Assembly (NCBI RefSeq): GCF_002160325.1
Contig: NZ_NFKJ01000010.1
Coordinates: 1 to 64,000 of the forward strand
Origin: Lachnoclostridium sp. An181
GTDB lineage: Bacteria > Bacillota > Clostridia > Lachnospirales > Lachnospiraceae
DNA length: 64,000 nt
Direction: 5' to 3'
Shown here piece after piece: positions 1 through 16,682 of the stretch; the first letter of the stretch is position 1; the number at the start of each line of letters is the position of its first letter. The notes beneath the pieces were generated by a model. The model was not told the DNA's origin and searched no databases. It saw only the letters and a list, made by a program, of their open reading frames with translations. The position numbers and the translations under genes were made by a program.

Positions 1-569
1 TTCCTAACTTACGCCTTTTTTGAAAAATACGTCGTAGGTCTATTAAGGTTACCCTTTTGTATGAAAATCTTTTTAAAATAACTCTTGACTATTTACCAAA
101 TTGCTTTTCGACATTATTATGTTTCTTTTTTTAACTCATATCTTCACCTTCCTTTTTCCTATTTTGCAAGAATATTAACATACAATTATGCTTTTTTATG
201 TATATTTTTCTATTATATTTGTACAATATTCTATTTGACTATTTTTGCTATTCATTATTAATTATCTGGCTTTTATTATTTTATTATTTTTTATTTCAAA
301 CAATAAAAATGCCATTTTTATAAAACACTACTACACCGTTCTAATCCTTGAACAATCCTTAAGTTTTTCCCAACCCTCAAATTATTGCCGAACAGATGCT
401 CAAATCTAAGCTCAGGAACCATTGTCGTGATCGCTGTGCATGATGCTGTTGACTCTGTCTTCCTTCCCGCTTTTTTTCACATTTTTCGCGCGTCCTTTTT
501 TCATTCTTTTATTGTCATAATCTAAATTTCTTATAGTTGGTCATTAATTTTTTGTCATGGTTCCTTTCA
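1..569. other. AT-rich stretch with no recognised gene
   Basis: This stretch is rich in A+T and full of short T- and A-runs, with no reading frame that looks like a protein and no recognisable RNA element. It is the upstream flank of the aminopeptidase gene; any gene to the left lies outside the window. Confidence 0.6.
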
Positions 570-598
570 TTGTGTTCTCCCCGCTCCCATGTTATAAT
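570..598 (+). promoter_or_regulatory. sigma-A promoter of the Xaa-Pro aminopeptidase gene
   Basis: TTGTGT at 570-575 and TATAAT at 593-598 are separated by 17 bp. Transcription would begin about 40 bases before the start codon, and a strong GGAGGAG ribosome site lies at 631-637. Confidence 0.7.
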
Positions 599-646
599 AA
601 CTTCGGAAAAAAAACGCATTTGCGATAAAAGGAGGAGAACGAATAT

Positions 647-2434
647 ATGAACGTAGCAGAAAGAGTAGCAAAATTGCGCGAACAGATGGCAGAGAAAAAG
701 ATGGATGCCTATGTTGTGCCTTCCGCAGACAACCATCAGAGTGAGTATGTAGGAGAACATTTCAAAGCCAGGGAATTCATCACCGGATTTACCGGTTCTG
801 CGGGTACTGCTGTCATCACTCAGAATGAGGCAGGTCTTTGGACAGACGGACGTTATTTTATACAGGCTGAAAAAGAGCTGAGTGGATCCGGAGTCAAGCT
901 TTTTAAAATGGGAGAGCCAGGTGTTCCGACTGTTGCACAATATTTAAAAGACACATTGCCGGCAAACGGCACGATCGGCTTTGACGGACGTGTTATCTCC
1001 ATGGGCGAAGGACAGGAATTTGCAGCGATTGCAGCAGCCAAAGGCGGGGCTGTCAACTATGATTGCGATCTAATCGATGAAATCTGGGAGGACCGCCCTG
1101 CACTTTCCGAGGAGCCGGCCTTTACCCTGGAGATGAAATATGCAGGCGAGAGCACACAGTCCAAACTGGCCCGCATCCGCGAGATCATGAAAGAAGTTGG
1201 CGCAGACGTGCACACACTTGCAACGATCGATGATATTTGCTGGATCTTGAACATCCGCGGAAATGACGTGGAATTTTTCCCTCTTGTTCTTTCTTATGCT
1301 GTTATCACTATGGATAAAATGGACCTCTATATCAATGAAACAAAACTGGATGCAGACACAGTGGCGCGCATCAAAGAGGCCGGCGTTGTGATCCATCCGT
1401 ACAACGATATCTATGAAGATGTAAAATCCATTCCAGAAGACAAGACACTTCTTCTTGACCCGGTAAGAATCAACTATGCACTATACAACAATATTCCTGC
1501 AGGTGTTAAGAAAATCGAAAGACAGAATCCGGAACTGCTTTTAAAGGCCATCAAAAATGAGACTGAGATTGAAAATATCAGAAAAGCACAGATCAAAGAC
1601 AGTGTTGCACATCTGAAATTTATGAAATGGTTAAAAGAAAATGTCGGAAAGATGACCATCACAGAGATGAGCGCATCCGACAAACTGGACGAGTTCCGCG
1701 CTGAGCAGGGCAACTTCATCCGCCCAAGCTTTGAGCCGATTTCTTCCTTTGGAGAGCACGCGGCTCTTTGCCACTACTCTTCCTCACCAGAAACAGACGT
1801 TGAGCTCAAAGAAGGAGGCATTTTCCTTACAGACACAGGTGCCGGTTTCTATGAAGGCTCTACGGACATCACAAGAACCTATGCTCTTGGTGAAATTCCG
1901 CAGTACATGAAAGATGATTTTACTCTTGTAGCGATCAGCAATCTTTCCCTTGCAGATGCGAAATTTATGTATGGATGCACAGGTATGAACCTGGATATTC
2001 TGGCCAGAAAACCATTCTGGGACAGAGGATTAAATTTTAACCACGGCACCGGACACGGCGTTGGCTATCTTTTGAACATTCACGAGGGGCCGACCGGTTT
2101 CCGCTGGACTGCAAGAGAACAGGAAGTACATCCATTCGAGGCAGGCATGATCATTACGGACGAGCCGGGAATCTACATCGAGGGCTCCCACGGCGTTCGT
2201 CTGGAAAACGAGCTCCTCTGCTGCAAAGGCGAACAGAATGAGTACGGACAGTTCATGTACTTTGAACCGATCACTTACGTTCCAATGGATTTGGATGCTA
2301 TCAATCCGGATATGATGAGCGAACGCGAGAAAGAACTTCTGAACAACTACCATGCACTTGTATTTGAAAAAATCTCTCCTTACCTGGAGGGCGAGGAACT
2401 GGAATTCCTGAGAAAATATACAAGAGCGATCTAA
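647..2434 (+). CDS. Xaa-Pro aminopeptidase (M24B metallopeptidase)
   Basis: Cytosolic dinuclear-metal peptidase expected to release the N-terminal residue from peptides with proline in second position, for peptide recycling. The 595-residue length fits the long M24B form: two creatinase-like N-terminal domains (about 1-310) followed by a pita-bread catalytic domain (about 315-540) and a short C-terminal extension. The metal ligands are visible: Asp396 in LTDTGAG, Asp407 in STDITRT, His470 in HGTGHGVG, Glu506 in DEPGIY and Glu520 in RLEN. The start is fixed by GGAGGAG ten bases upstream. It is a single gene with its own promoter and terminator. Exact substrate preference cannot be read from the sequence. 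Confidence 0.93.
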   Translation: MNVAERVAKLREQMAEKKMDAYVVPSADNHQSEYVGEHFKAREFITGFTGSAGTAVITQNEAGLWTDGRYFIQAEKELSGSGVKLFKMGEPGVPTVAQYLKDTLPANGTIGFDGRVISMGEGQEFAAIAAAKGGAVNYDCDLIDEIWEDRPALSEEPAFTLEMKYAGESTQSKLARIREIMKEVGADVHTLATIDDICWILNIRGNDVEFFPLVLSYAVITMDKMDLYINETKLDADTVARIKEAGVVIHPYNDIYEDVKSIPEDKTLLLDPVRINYALYNNIPAGVKKIERQNPELLLKAIKNETEIENIRKAQIKDSVAHLKFMKWLKENVGKMTITEMSASDKLDEFRAEQGNFIRPSFEPISSFGEHAALCHYSSSPETDVELKEGGIFLTDTGAGFYEGSTDITRTYALGEIPQYMKDDFTLVAISNLSLADAKFMYGCTGMNLDILARKPFWDRGLNFNHGTGHGVGYLLNIHEGPTGFRWTAREQEVHPFEAGMIITDEPGIYIEGSHGVRLENELLCCKGEQNEYGQFMYFEPITYVPMDLDAINPDMMSEREKELLNNYHALVFEKISPYLEGEELEFLRKYTRAI

Positions 2435-2442
2435 ATTTAACA

Positions 2443-2475
2443 GGTGGCGAAGGGGTAACCTTTCGCCACCCTTTA
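2443..2475 (+). terminator. intrinsic terminator of the aminopeptidase gene
   Basis: GGTGGCGAA (2443-2451) pairs with TTCGCCACC (2462-2470) and is followed by CTTTATT. It begins eight bases after the stop codon. Confidence 0.75.
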
Positions 2476-2723
2476 TTATGAATGAAGGGTTATATTGTTC
2501 CATTTTTTGTATGCCATAAATCCAAACTTTTGCACACTTACATTTCATACATAATAGCTCCTAATTTTACCAGGTAAATTTATCTTCTCTTTCATATGGA
2601 ACAGAACTTCTCACATAAAAATGAATGTTTGGTTTTATACTAATTTTATCTCTTCCAAACGGGATCATTTTCTTCACCTTTTTTCTAATTATCAGGCCAC
2701 TCTTCACAATTTACCACTCCCAA

Positions 2724-2782
2724 GAAACCAAAACTCCCGGCCACGCCGCAAGCACTTTGGCTTACAAGCCCGGTCGGGAGTC
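2724..2782 (-). terminator. intrinsic terminator of the beta-galactosidase gene
   Basis: On the minus strand ACTCCCGACC pairs with GGCCGGGAGT across a long loop and is followed by TTTTGGTTTCTT. It lies about 65 bases past the stop codon of the large surface enzyme. The rest of the 2435-2846 gap holds no gene; a short palindrome around TTTACCAGGTAAA at about 2566 is the only other structure seen. Confidence 0.6.
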
Positions 2783-2846
2783 TAATTCTTACTTATTCGG
2801 AAATCTTTTGATTTCCATTTCTTACATTGAGAAAAGCCACTTTTAC

Positions 2847-9629
<6,783 letters not shown>

Positions 9630-9774
9630 TTAAAATCAATACCTCTTTATTCTAAACCTCTGTCAAATGAATTTATTTAAAAAATTCTCTTTTCTTGGGC
9701 TAAAATCCTCTTTTTCTTACCTTGAGTTATTTTGATATCCGGATATTCTATTATATAATGCCCCTTCACGTATA

Positions 9775-9807
9775 AAGGCGGCATGACTTTTATCGCCATG
9801 CCGCCTT
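9775..9807 (-). terminator. hairpin downstream of the FIVAR-repeat gene
   Basis: A perfect 11-bp inverted repeat, AAGGCGGCATG (9775-9785) with CATGCCGCCTT (9797-9807), lies in the gap between two minus-strand genes and probably ends transcription of the upstream one. The T-tract after it is short, so efficiency is uncertain. Confidence 0.6.
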
Positions 9808-9866
9808 CTGACCAGGAGATTCTCTCCTTTCATCTTTTTAATGAACGGTTGAAAAAATAATATGAA

Positions 9867-12104
9867 TTATCTTTGTTTTTTCCTGAACGCTGCGATCGCT
9901 GCTGCAGCTGCTGCCATCAATCCTGCCATTGCAGCCGGATTTGCCGCGTCACCTGTCTTTGCAGCTTTTTTGTCATCCTTATCGTTCTTGTTGTCCTTCT
10001 TGTCATCTTTCTTATCAGTTTTTCCCGAATTTTTATCCTCTTCTTTATTCTCTTTTGCAGCTGCCAATGCATCTTTCAGACTCTTTTCTGCAGCTTTTAC
10101 TTCGTCCAGTGTAGCATTTTCATTTTCATATACGTTCTTTGCATCTTCCAGTGCATTCTGCAGATCATCCCATGCGTCATCGTCGTAATCGTTTTTGTCT
10201 TCGTTTTCAGCGTCCTCGATCAAATCGCCAAGATTTCCTTTGTCCGGTTTCAGATTGTCCAAGGCATCCTGAAGTTTATCCTCTGCCTCTTTAATCTCAT
10301 CTAATGTGGCATCCTCTTTGTCGTATACATCCTTCGCTGCGTCCAGAGCATCCTCTAAATCTTTCACACTGTCATCTGTGTAATCGTCTTTGTCCGTTCC
10401 CTCTGCTTTGTCGATCAAATCGCCAAGATTTCCTTTATCCGGTTTCAGATTGTCCAGCGCATCCTCAAGGTTTTTCTCTGCCTCTTTAATCTCGTCTAAT
10501 GTGGCATCCTCTTTGTCGTATACATCCTTCGCCGCATCCAGAGCATCCTCTAAATCTTTCACGCTGTCATCTGTGTAATCGTCTTTGTCCGTTCCCTCTG
10601 CTTTGTCGATCAAATCCCCAAGATTTCCTTTGTCCGGTTTCAGATTGTCCAAGGCATCCTCAAGGTTTTTCTCTGCCTCTTTGATCTCATCCACCGTAGC
10701 GTCCGGATTATTGTTTACATCCTTTGCTTCTTCTAAGGCATCTTCCAGATCTTTGACACTTTCATCTGTATAATCGTCTTTGTTTGTGTCCTCTGCTTTG
10801 TCGATCAAATCCTGAAGATCTCCCTTGTCCGGTTTCAGATTGTCCAAAGCATCCTGTAAATCATCTTCTGCTTTTTTTACTTCATCGAGCGTTGCATTTT
10901 CATCAGCATTTACCTTATTTGCTGCATCCAAAGCATCCTCTAAATCTTTTACACTGTCGCTTGTGTAATCGTCTTTGTTCGTTCCCTCTGCCTTATCGAT
11001 CAGATCCTCAAGGCCGCTCTTGTCTGGTTTGAGAGCATCCAAAGCGTTCTGCAAAGCCTCTTCTGCCGCTGTCACCTCATCCTGGGTTGCATTCGGATTA
11101 TCAAATACGACCTGTCCCGCATCAATGGCATCCTGCAGATTTTTCAAGCTATCTTCTGTGTACTCTTTTTGAGATTCTCCCTTTGCCTGTTCCAAAAGAT
11201 CGGCAAGTTCATCTTTGTTTGGTTTCTTTACAAGCGCGTCCATTGCTGCCTGGAGTGCATCTTTTGCTGCATCCATTGTTTCCTGATTGTTGTTACCCGC
11301 ATCATCCAACACTGCCTTTGCGGTGTCTCTGGCAGCTATAAATGCATCCTGTCCCTCCGGGAGATATTCACCAAGATTGATTGCTGCTGCCTCGTCGTAT
11401 AAAGCCTTCAGTTCTGTCGGGTCACCTTTTTTACTGCTCAAATGGCTCCCTGCCTGAAGCAACCTTGTCCATGCAGCATCCACCATTTGCTGCGTCACAG
11501 AGGTATCTCCGCCATGAACTTTTTCCACAATATCTTTTGCATCTTTATATGCTGCATAAAATTCATCCCGATATTTATCGTACGCCGAATCAACATCTCC
11601 TCTTTCGATCATTTTATCTGCAAGCTGGATCTGGAGTTCCAAAACAGCTGTACTCACTGTCTGTCTTGTAACTGCCTGAAGTTTCACCCTGGCTCCAATT
11701 TCAGTCTCCGCTGCTGTTTTTGCGGCTGCTGGCTTTTTGTCCTCTTTTGACGCTTGTTTCTGCACTGTGACAGGTTTCACCTGTTTCTCCTGTTTCACAG
11801 TTTCCGCCTTCGGCTCTGCCTGCTCTTTTTCTTCTGCCTTAGGAGTTTCCTCTTTTGTCTCTACTGCAGGAGTCTCTTCCTTGACATCTTTTGTTTCCTC
11901 CGCAGAAGTCTCTGTCTCCTCTTTAGTGTCTTCCTTTACTTCCTCTGTTTGCACTTCTTCCGTCACTGGAGCCGTCTCCTCAACTGCAGGAGCCGCCGCA
12001 TCCGGGGTCTCTGCGGAAACGCCCACCGCAGGAGTCATCGTACCTATCATCGTCGCTGTCAGCATTACTGACAAAATCTGCATCCTTTTTTTCATAACCA
12101 CCAA
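9867..12104 (-). CDS. Surface protein with tandem FIVAR repeats and a TGD anchor
   Basis: A 745-residue exported protein with no catalytic domain. It has a signal peptide (about 1-32), a long low-complexity Glu/Thr/Lys/Pro segment (about 33-130), a helical region (about 140-310), then about six helical FIVAR-type repeats of roughly 65 residues, each with a core like DDYTDDSVKDLEDAL and ending NLKPDK (about 320-690), a Lys/Asp-rich stalk, AKTGD, a hydrophobic segment and RKKQR. FIVAR modules occur in Gram-positive surface proteins as spacers or binding modules; the role here is likely adhesion or a wall-spanning stalk, but no ligand is evident. The same modules occur in three neighbouring anchored enzymes or receptors. 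Start set by GGGAGG at about 12 bases upstream. It stands alone between promoter and terminator. Confidence 0.85.
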   Translation of the reverse strand: MVVMKKRMQILSVMLTATMIGTMTPAVGVSAETPDAAAPAVEETAPVTEEVQTEEVKEDTKEETETSAEETKDVKEETPAVETKEETPKAEEKEQAEPKAETVKQEKQVKPVTVQKQASKEDKKPAAAKTAAETEIGARVKLQAVTRQTVSTAVLELQIQLADKMIERGDVDSAYDKYRDEFYAAYKDAKDIVEKVHGGDTSVTQQMVDAAWTRLLQAGSHLSSKKGDPTELKALYDEAAAINLGEYLPEGQDAFIAARDTAKAVLDDAGNNNQETMDAAKDALQAAMDALVKKPNKDELADLLEQAKGESQKEYTEDSLKNLQDAIDAGQVVFDNPNATQDEVTAAEEALQNALDALKPDKSGLEDLIDKAEGTNKDDYTSDSVKDLEDALDAANKVNADENATLDEVKKAEDDLQDALDNLKPDKGDLQDLIDKAEDTNKDDYTDESVKDLEDALEEAKDVNNNPDATVDEIKEAEKNLEDALDNLKPDKGNLGDLIDKAEGTDKDDYTDDSVKDLEDALDAAKDVYDKEDATLDEIKEAEKNLEDALDNLKPDKGNLGDLIDKAEGTDKDDYTDDSVKDLEDALDAAKDVYDKEDATLDEIKEAEDKLQDALDNLKPDKGNLGDLIEDAENEDKNDYDDDAWDDLQNALEDAKNVYENENATLDEVKAAEKSLKDALAAAKENKEEDKNSGKTDKKDDKKDNKNDKDDKKAAKTGDAANPAAMAGLMAAAAAAIAAFRKKQR
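10225..11000 (-). repeat. 195-bp tandem repeats coding for FIVAR modules
   Basis: Four consecutive 195-bp units; those at about 10225-10419 and 10420-10614 are nearly identical in DNA and differ mainly at third codon positions. More diverged units continue on both sides. The unit encodes one 65-residue module, so copy number can change without a frameshift. Confidence 0.8.
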
Positions 12105-12164
12105 ACCTCCCTATTGATTTTTTGAATTCAGTTTGTAGTTTCTTGTTATTCACTCCCTTGCCTT

Positions 12165-12193
12165 ATTATATCTCTTTTCATCCACTTTTCCAA
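12165..12193 (-). promoter_or_regulatory. sigma-A promoter of the FIVAR-repeat gene
   Basis: Reading on the minus strand, TTGGAA (12188-12193) and TATAAT (12165-12170) are separated by 17 bp, about 60 bases upstream of the start codon. Confidence 0.65.
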
Positions 12194-12247
12194 CCTTATT
12201 TCCTTTTTGTCTATTAGATTTTATCAACTAACTAATATTTTCTCTTT

Positions 12248-12904
12248 CTATGCAATCTTATATGGTTTGTGTATCTTCGTTTTCATATCCCAGATCATGT
12301 ATCCGCCATCCTGATAATAGGCTGGCCTGCATCCCCCGCTTTTAAAGACCTTGATAAACTCCTCCATTGTCGTTACTTTCTTTGGAAAATACGTTGCAAA
12401 AAATCCGATTTTTTCAGGGATGTGACAATCACTTGCTCCCACGGCCACAAGTCCCAGTTCCTTGGCATAATCCGCTGCTTTTTGATTTGCCTCCGGCATA
12501 GTGCTGCCGTTTAATACTTCCACCCCGTCAAGTCCTTTTACAATCTTTAAATTTTCTTCCAGCCCCCGGTTATTATTCCGAAAAGGATGGGCAGCAAAAC
12601 AGATGCCCCCCTGGCTTTTCACAAGATCGATAAACGCCTGCGCACTCACCCTTTTCTTTGGATACTCCTCAATTCCAAACGCTACGATATCACCCTGAAG
12701 GGAAAAATATTCAATGCCCACAAAGATAGGAAAACCTACTTCTTTTGCGTACTCTTCCGCTGCCTTTTTAAGGCCCATATCATCGTGGTCTGTGATGCAG
12801 ATCGCATCCAATCCTCTTTTCCTTCCTATGGCAACCATATCTTCAAGTTTGAGAAAACTGTCCTTTGAATAAGTACTTTCATGCATGTGCAAATCTATAA
12901 ACAT
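12248..12904 (-). CDS. PHP-domain metal-dependent phosphoesterase
   Basis: A 218-residue PHP-family hydrolase. The N-terminus FIDLHMHE gives the first metal-binding His pair, DHDD near residue 42 the next ligands, AAHPFR near 115 another His and GASDCH near 170 the last Asp and His. Such stand-alone PHP proteins act on small phosphate esters or nucleotide leftovers; the substrate here is unknown. I placed the start at MFIDLHMH rather than farther upstream because AAAGGAGAG lies six bases before it and the family normally begins at this strand. It follows the glycosyltransferase gene by about 100 bases and may share its transcript. Confidence 0.8.
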   Translation of the reverse strand: MFIDLHMHESTYSKDSFLKLEDMVAIGRKRGLDAICITDHDDMGLKKAAEEYAKEVGFPIFVGIEYFSLQGDIVAFGIEEYPKKRVSAQAFIDLVKSQGGICFAAHPFRNNNRGLEENLKIVKGLDGVEVLNGSTMPEANQKAADYAKELGLVAVGASDCHIPEKIGFFATYFPKKVTTMEEFIKVFKSGGCRPAYYQDGGYMIWDMKTKIHKPYKIA

Positions 12905-13006
12905 TTTGACTCTCCTTTTCGTGTATTTCTGCTGTTTATGGTAGCATTCACCTGTTTTGTTTTCTAATTGTTTTTTATAATAAAAAGGCATATTTATAGT
13001 CATTTT

Positions 13007-14224
13007 CTATAAACACGCCTTCTCTCGTTTTTTCTGAATTTCTTCCACAATGTATTCTGCCACTGCCCTCCAGGAACACTTTTCCAAATCCACCTTCCGG
13101 GCTGTTCTATTCTCCAGTTTTTCCGTGATTGCCCTTGCAATTTCTTCCTCAAACTCCGGCAAATCTTCCGGATACGGATCATCTGTATTTTTCATACGCG
13201 GCAATTCTACAAAAGAAATCTCATGCCCTGGGACATGACTGTCATACCACGCTTTCATTCCCGGAGTATTGCTGGATACAACCTGGCATCCGCAAGCCAT
13301 GGCCTCCAGGTTTACAAGCGCCAGTCCCTCAAAAAATGACGGCAGGACAAATACATGACTTTTCCGGAACAGTTCTGCCAATCTTTCCTGAGAAAGCACC
13401 CCCAAAAACTCTGTCCGATATGTCTGGTTTTCGGCAATAGAGCGAATCTTTTCGTACTCTATTTCATTCCCGGCTCCGCCCGCCAGTTTCAATGTCACTC
13501 GCTCCGGCGGATAAGGCAGTTTTTCCACTGCACGAAGAAGACTTTCCACGCCCTTCTTTTTGCTGATCTTTCCGGCGTAAGCAATCGTATACTGGTCTTC
13601 TTTCCTTTCTTGTCTCCCTGCATAAAAAATTTCCTGATTGTAGCCAACTCCCGCAATCTTTATCTTGTCCTCATTTACTCCGAAAATACGTACAATGTCC
13701 TCCTTATGCGTTTCCTGCAAAGCAAAAATCCCATCCAAGGCACGGATTTTCGACTTGATAAATTCCCGTTTCATATCATTTTTAGAAATCTGCCGCAGAT
13801 CAGACCCATGACTGACTGCAAATACAAGACGGTCCGGATACCATTCCCTTACAAGTGCGCACAAAAGATAAAGGTGATGGCAGATGATCACATCCGGAGC
13901 AAATTCCCGGACAGCCTTGTCCACCACATTTTGAAATGCCATAGAAAACTGTCCTAGCATGGTCTCGTCAAAATCCCGGTATCTCGTGCTCTCATAAGGC
14001 ATTTCATCCGACATACCTGCAATGGAAAAAGGGAGGACATCCGAATGAAAATATACCGGATAGAAACAAACACCTTCCGGGAACTGTACCTTATCTTCTA
14101 TGTAAACTCCGGCCACTGCCGCCTGCTCATGCCCTTGTTTCTGCCAGTTTTTTATCAGCTCTGTCATATAGACGCCGCTCCCCGTGCTGTCCGGTTTTTG
14201 GGCTGTAATGCTCAGTATCCTCAT
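13007..14224 (-). CDS. Family 4 glycosyltransferase
   Basis: A 405-residue GT-B fold glycosyltransferase, likely using a nucleotide-sugar donor. The N-terminal Rossmann domain starts MRILSITAQKPDSTGSGVY; the donor-binding C-terminal half has GKISKKKGV (about residue 205), the EFLGVLSQERLAELF helix region and the GT4 signature SFFEGLALVNLEAMACG near residue 300, with the paired Glu residues. The start ATG overlaps the truA stop as ATGA, so the two are probably translationally coupled. It is the last gene of the riboflavin-transporter operon, an unusual place for such an enzyme; acceptor and product are unknown. Confidence 0.85.
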   Translation of the reverse strand: MRILSITAQKPDSTGSGVYMTELIKNWQKQGHEQAAVAGVYIEDKVQFPEGVCFYPVYFHSDVLPFSIAGMSDEMPYESTRYRDFDETMLGQFSMAFQNVVDKAVREFAPDVIICHHLYLLCALVREWYPDRLVFAVSHGSDLRQISKNDMKREFIKSKIRALDGIFALQETHKEDIVRIFGVNEDKIKIAGVGYNQEIFYAGRQERKEDQYTIAYAGKISKKKGVESLLRAVEKLPYPPERVTLKLAGGAGNEIEYEKIRSIAENQTYRTEFLGVLSQERLAELFRKSHVFVLPSFFEGLALVNLEAMACGCQVVSSNTPGMKAWYDSHVPGHEISFVELPRMKNTDDPYPEDLPEFEEEIARAITEKLENRTARKVDLEKCSWRAVAEYIVEEIQKKREKACL

Positions 14225-14985
14225 AAAGAAACGCCGCCTTTCTCCCATTTTGGATAGCGGATTTCAACAAGAGTAAGCCCTCTTGCCGCTGCAGTCACAC
14301 CTGCTTCCGTGCGTTTCCTTTTTTCCAAAATCTCTTTTACATCCAAAGGCTGATAAAACTCTCTCCCCACGCGGATCAGTGTCCCTGCAATGATCCGCAC
14401 CATGTTGTAGAGGAACCCGTTGCCTGTAATACGGATCACGATTTCCACACCACGTCTTTCCACATCCAGAGAGTATACAGTGCGCACCGTATCTTCCACA
14501 TTGGTACGTATATTACAGAAACTTGCAAAATCATGTGTGCCAACAAGATAGGCGGCCGCCTTTTTCATCTTCTTCTCATCCAGCGGGAAGGAGACAAATT
14601 CGTGGGTCAGGCGCATAGTAGGAATCGGTGTCTTCGCATTCAGGATCCGATACTCATATGTCTTAATGCAGTCCTGATACCTTGGATGCCAGTCTGTCGG
14701 AACTTCTTCAGATTTTACAATAACAATATCTTCCGGCAATTTCCGGTTAATAGCATAGGACATCCTCTCCGGCGGGATTGTACTTTCTGTGTCAAATACC
14801 GCCACATTCCCAAGTGCATGCACACCGGAATCCGTCCTGCTGGCTCCGATAATGGAAATATCCTCCCCGGTTATCCTGGAAATGATCTGCCTTAACACTT
14901 CCTCTATGGTGATTCCATTTGGCTGTATCTGCCATCCGCAATAATTGGTCCCATCGTACGCGACCGTTAATTTTACTCGTCTCAT
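14221..14985 (-). CDS. truA: tRNA pseudouridine(38-40) synthase TruA
   Basis: Converts uridines 38, 39 and 40 of the tRNA anticodon arm to pseudouridine. The 254-residue length is typical. The catalytic motif GASRTDSGVHA carries Asp52; YDGTNYCGWQ at the N-terminus and FLYNMVRIIAGTL near residue 205 are family hallmarks. It follows ecfT by 18 bases. The ecfA-ecfA-ecfT-truA order is common in Firmicutes, which supports both assignments. Confidence 0.95.
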   Translation of the reverse strand: MRRVKLTVAYDGTNYCGWQIQPNGITIEEVLRQIISRITGEDISIIGASRTDSGVHALGNVAVFDTESTIPPERMSYAINRKLPEDIVIVKSEEVPTDWHPRYQDCIKTYEYRILNAKTPIPTMRLTHEFVSFPLDEKKMKKAAAYLVGTHDFASFCNIRTNVEDTVRTVYSLDVERRGVEIVIRITGNGFLYNMVRIIAGTLIRVGREFYQPLDVKEILEKRKRTEAGVTAAARGLTLVEIRYPKWEKGGVSL

Positions 14986-15003
14986 GTTCTTCTTCCTTCC
15001 GGG

Positions 15004-15828
15004 CTAAAAAATCCACACATGGAACGAAAGAACTCTGCCCACGATGACCACCGCAATCGTGTAGAGGATCATTCCCGCATATGCCATATAGTCCCTGTTT
15101 TTGTAAAGGAGCGGTTTCATTTTTGTTCTGCCTTCCCCTCCCCTGTAACATCTTGCCTCCATAGCCAGCGCCAGGTCATTGGCTCTTCGGAATGCAGACA
15201 CAAACAATGGCACAAGGATCGGGATCATACTCTTTGCCCTCTGAATGATATTTCCACTCTCAAAATCAGCCCCTCTTGCAATCTGGGCCTTCATGATCTT
15301 GTCCGTCTCCTCCAGAAGAATCGGAATAAACCTTAAAGCAATGGACATCATCATGGCCACTTCGTGCACAGGAACTTTGATCTTGTTCAATGGATGCAAA
15401 AGTTTTTCAATACCGTCCGTCAATGCATTCGGCGTTGTTGTAAAAGTCATAATCGATGCTCCCATAATAAGGAACACAAGCCTTACTGCCATGAAAACCG
15501 CTGTGCGCAGCCCCTGGTCCGTAATCTTTAAAAATCCTGCCTGGAATAAAATGGTCCCTGTACCCGTTAAAAACAGGTTGAAGAGAACTGTGATGAGCAG
15601 CAGCACGACAATGGGTTTTAAGCCTTTGACGATAAATTTAAACGGCACTCCGGATGCTTTGATGACAAAGACCAAAAACAAAAGCGCCAGCGCATATCCG
15701 CAAACATTGTTTATCACAAAAAGTGAGATCATATAAATCAATGTACAGACAATCTTTACCCTTGGGTCAAGCCGGTGGATGATACTATTGGCAGGATAAT
15801 ACTGTCCGATCGTAATATCTCGAATCAT
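15004..15828 (-). CDS. ecfT: ECF transporter transmembrane component EcfT
   Basis: A 274-residue integral membrane protein that couples the paired ATPases to substrate-binding S components. Hydrophobic segments lie in the first 120 residues and near the C-terminus. Two coupling-helix motifs with the characteristic Ala-Arg-Gly/Cys are present, AQIARGADF (about 182) and AMEARCYRGG (about 222). The start codon overlaps the ecfA2 stop as ATGA. Confidence 0.93.
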   Translation of the reverse strand: MIRDITIGQYYPANSIIHRLDPRVKIVCTLIYMISLFVINNVCGYALALLFLVFVIKASGVPFKFIVKGLKPIVVLLLITVLFNLFLTGTGTILFQAGFLKITDQGLRTAVFMAVRLVFLIMGASIMTFTTTPNALTDGIEKLLHPLNKIKVPVHEVAMMMSIALRFIPILLEETDKIMKAQIARGADFESGNIIQRAKSMIPILVPLFVSAFRRANDLALAMEARCYRGGEGRTKMKPLLYKNRDYMAYAGMILYTIAVVIVGRVLSFHVWIF

Positions 15829-16682
15829 TTTACGGCTCCTTTCATCCCTCTTAAGATTTCTTCTACAGCCTCCTCCACAGTCGTGGCGTCATCAGACACA
15901 GGAATCCCTTTTTCTTTGAGCTCTTTCATCACATATGTGACTTGCGGAGCAGCAAGACCAATCTTCTCCAGCTCTTTGTAATGGCGAAAAACCTCTTTTG
16001 GCTTTCCTTCATACATCACTTCCCCTTTATTCATCACAATAATGCGGTCCACATATTTTGCGATATCCTCCATACTGTGGGACACAAGAATGACCGTCAT
16101 GTTGGTCCTTTTGTGGAGCATGGAAATCTGTTCTAAAATATCGTCCCTTCCTTTTGGATCAAGTCCTGCAGTTGGCTCATCCAGAACAAGCACCTGTGGA
16201 TGCATGGCGAGCACCCCGGCAATAGCTGCTCTTCTTTTTTGTCCGCCCGAGAGATCAAACGGGGAACGGGTGTAATATTTTTCCTTAAGCCCAACCAACT
16301 CCAGCGCCTCCCTGGCCCGCTTTTCGCATTCTTCCGGGGAAATTCCTTGGTTTTTCGGTCCAAAACAGACATCCTTCATCACATCCACCTCAAAGAGCTG
16401 ATGTTCCGGATACTGGAAAACAAGCCCGACATAATTGCGCAGCTCCTTCATAGGATATCCTTCCTCGTAGATGTTTTTCCCATTGCAGTACAGCTCTCCG
16501 CTTGTGGCCTTTAAAATTCCGTTTAAATGTTGTATCAGCGTGGATTTCCCGGAGCCTGTATGCCCGATGATGCCAATGAACTCTCCCTCTTTGATCTCCA
16601 GGCAGATATCCTTTATGGCAGCCTTCTCGTATGCTGTCCCCTCGCTGTATATATAATTGATATGTTCTAATTTAATCGACAT
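15825..16682 (-). CDS. ecfA2: ECF transporter ATPase EcfA2
   Basis: A 285-residue ABC ATPase of the energy-coupling factor module. Walker [10 protein letters not shown] (about 39-47), Q-loop in [14 protein letters not shown], signature LSGGQKRR and Walker [13 protein letters not shown] are intact, with His in VSHSMED as switch. Its start lies 16 bases inside the end of ecfA1. It forms a heterodimer with EcfA1 in the known family. Confidence 0.93.
   Translation of the reverse strand: MSIKLEHINYIYSEGTAYEKAAIKDICLEIKEGEFIGIIGHTGSGKSTLIQHLNGILKATSGELYCNGKNIYEEGYPMKELRNYVGLVFQYPEHQLFEVDVMKDVCFGPKNQGISPEECEKRAREALELVGLKEKYYTRSPFDLSGGQKRRAAIAGVLAMHPQVLVLDEPTAGLDPKGRDDILEQISMLHKRTNMTVILVSHSMEDIAKYVDRIIVMNKGEVMYEGKPKEVFRHYKELEKIGLAAPQVTYVMKELKEKGIPVSDDATTVEEAVEEILRGMKGAVK

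Noticed and set aside
10225-11000. regular repeats resembling a CRISPR or satellite array
   Set aside because: The 195-bp period codes continuously for FIVAR modules on the minus strand; there are no unique spacers between short repeats and no cas genes.
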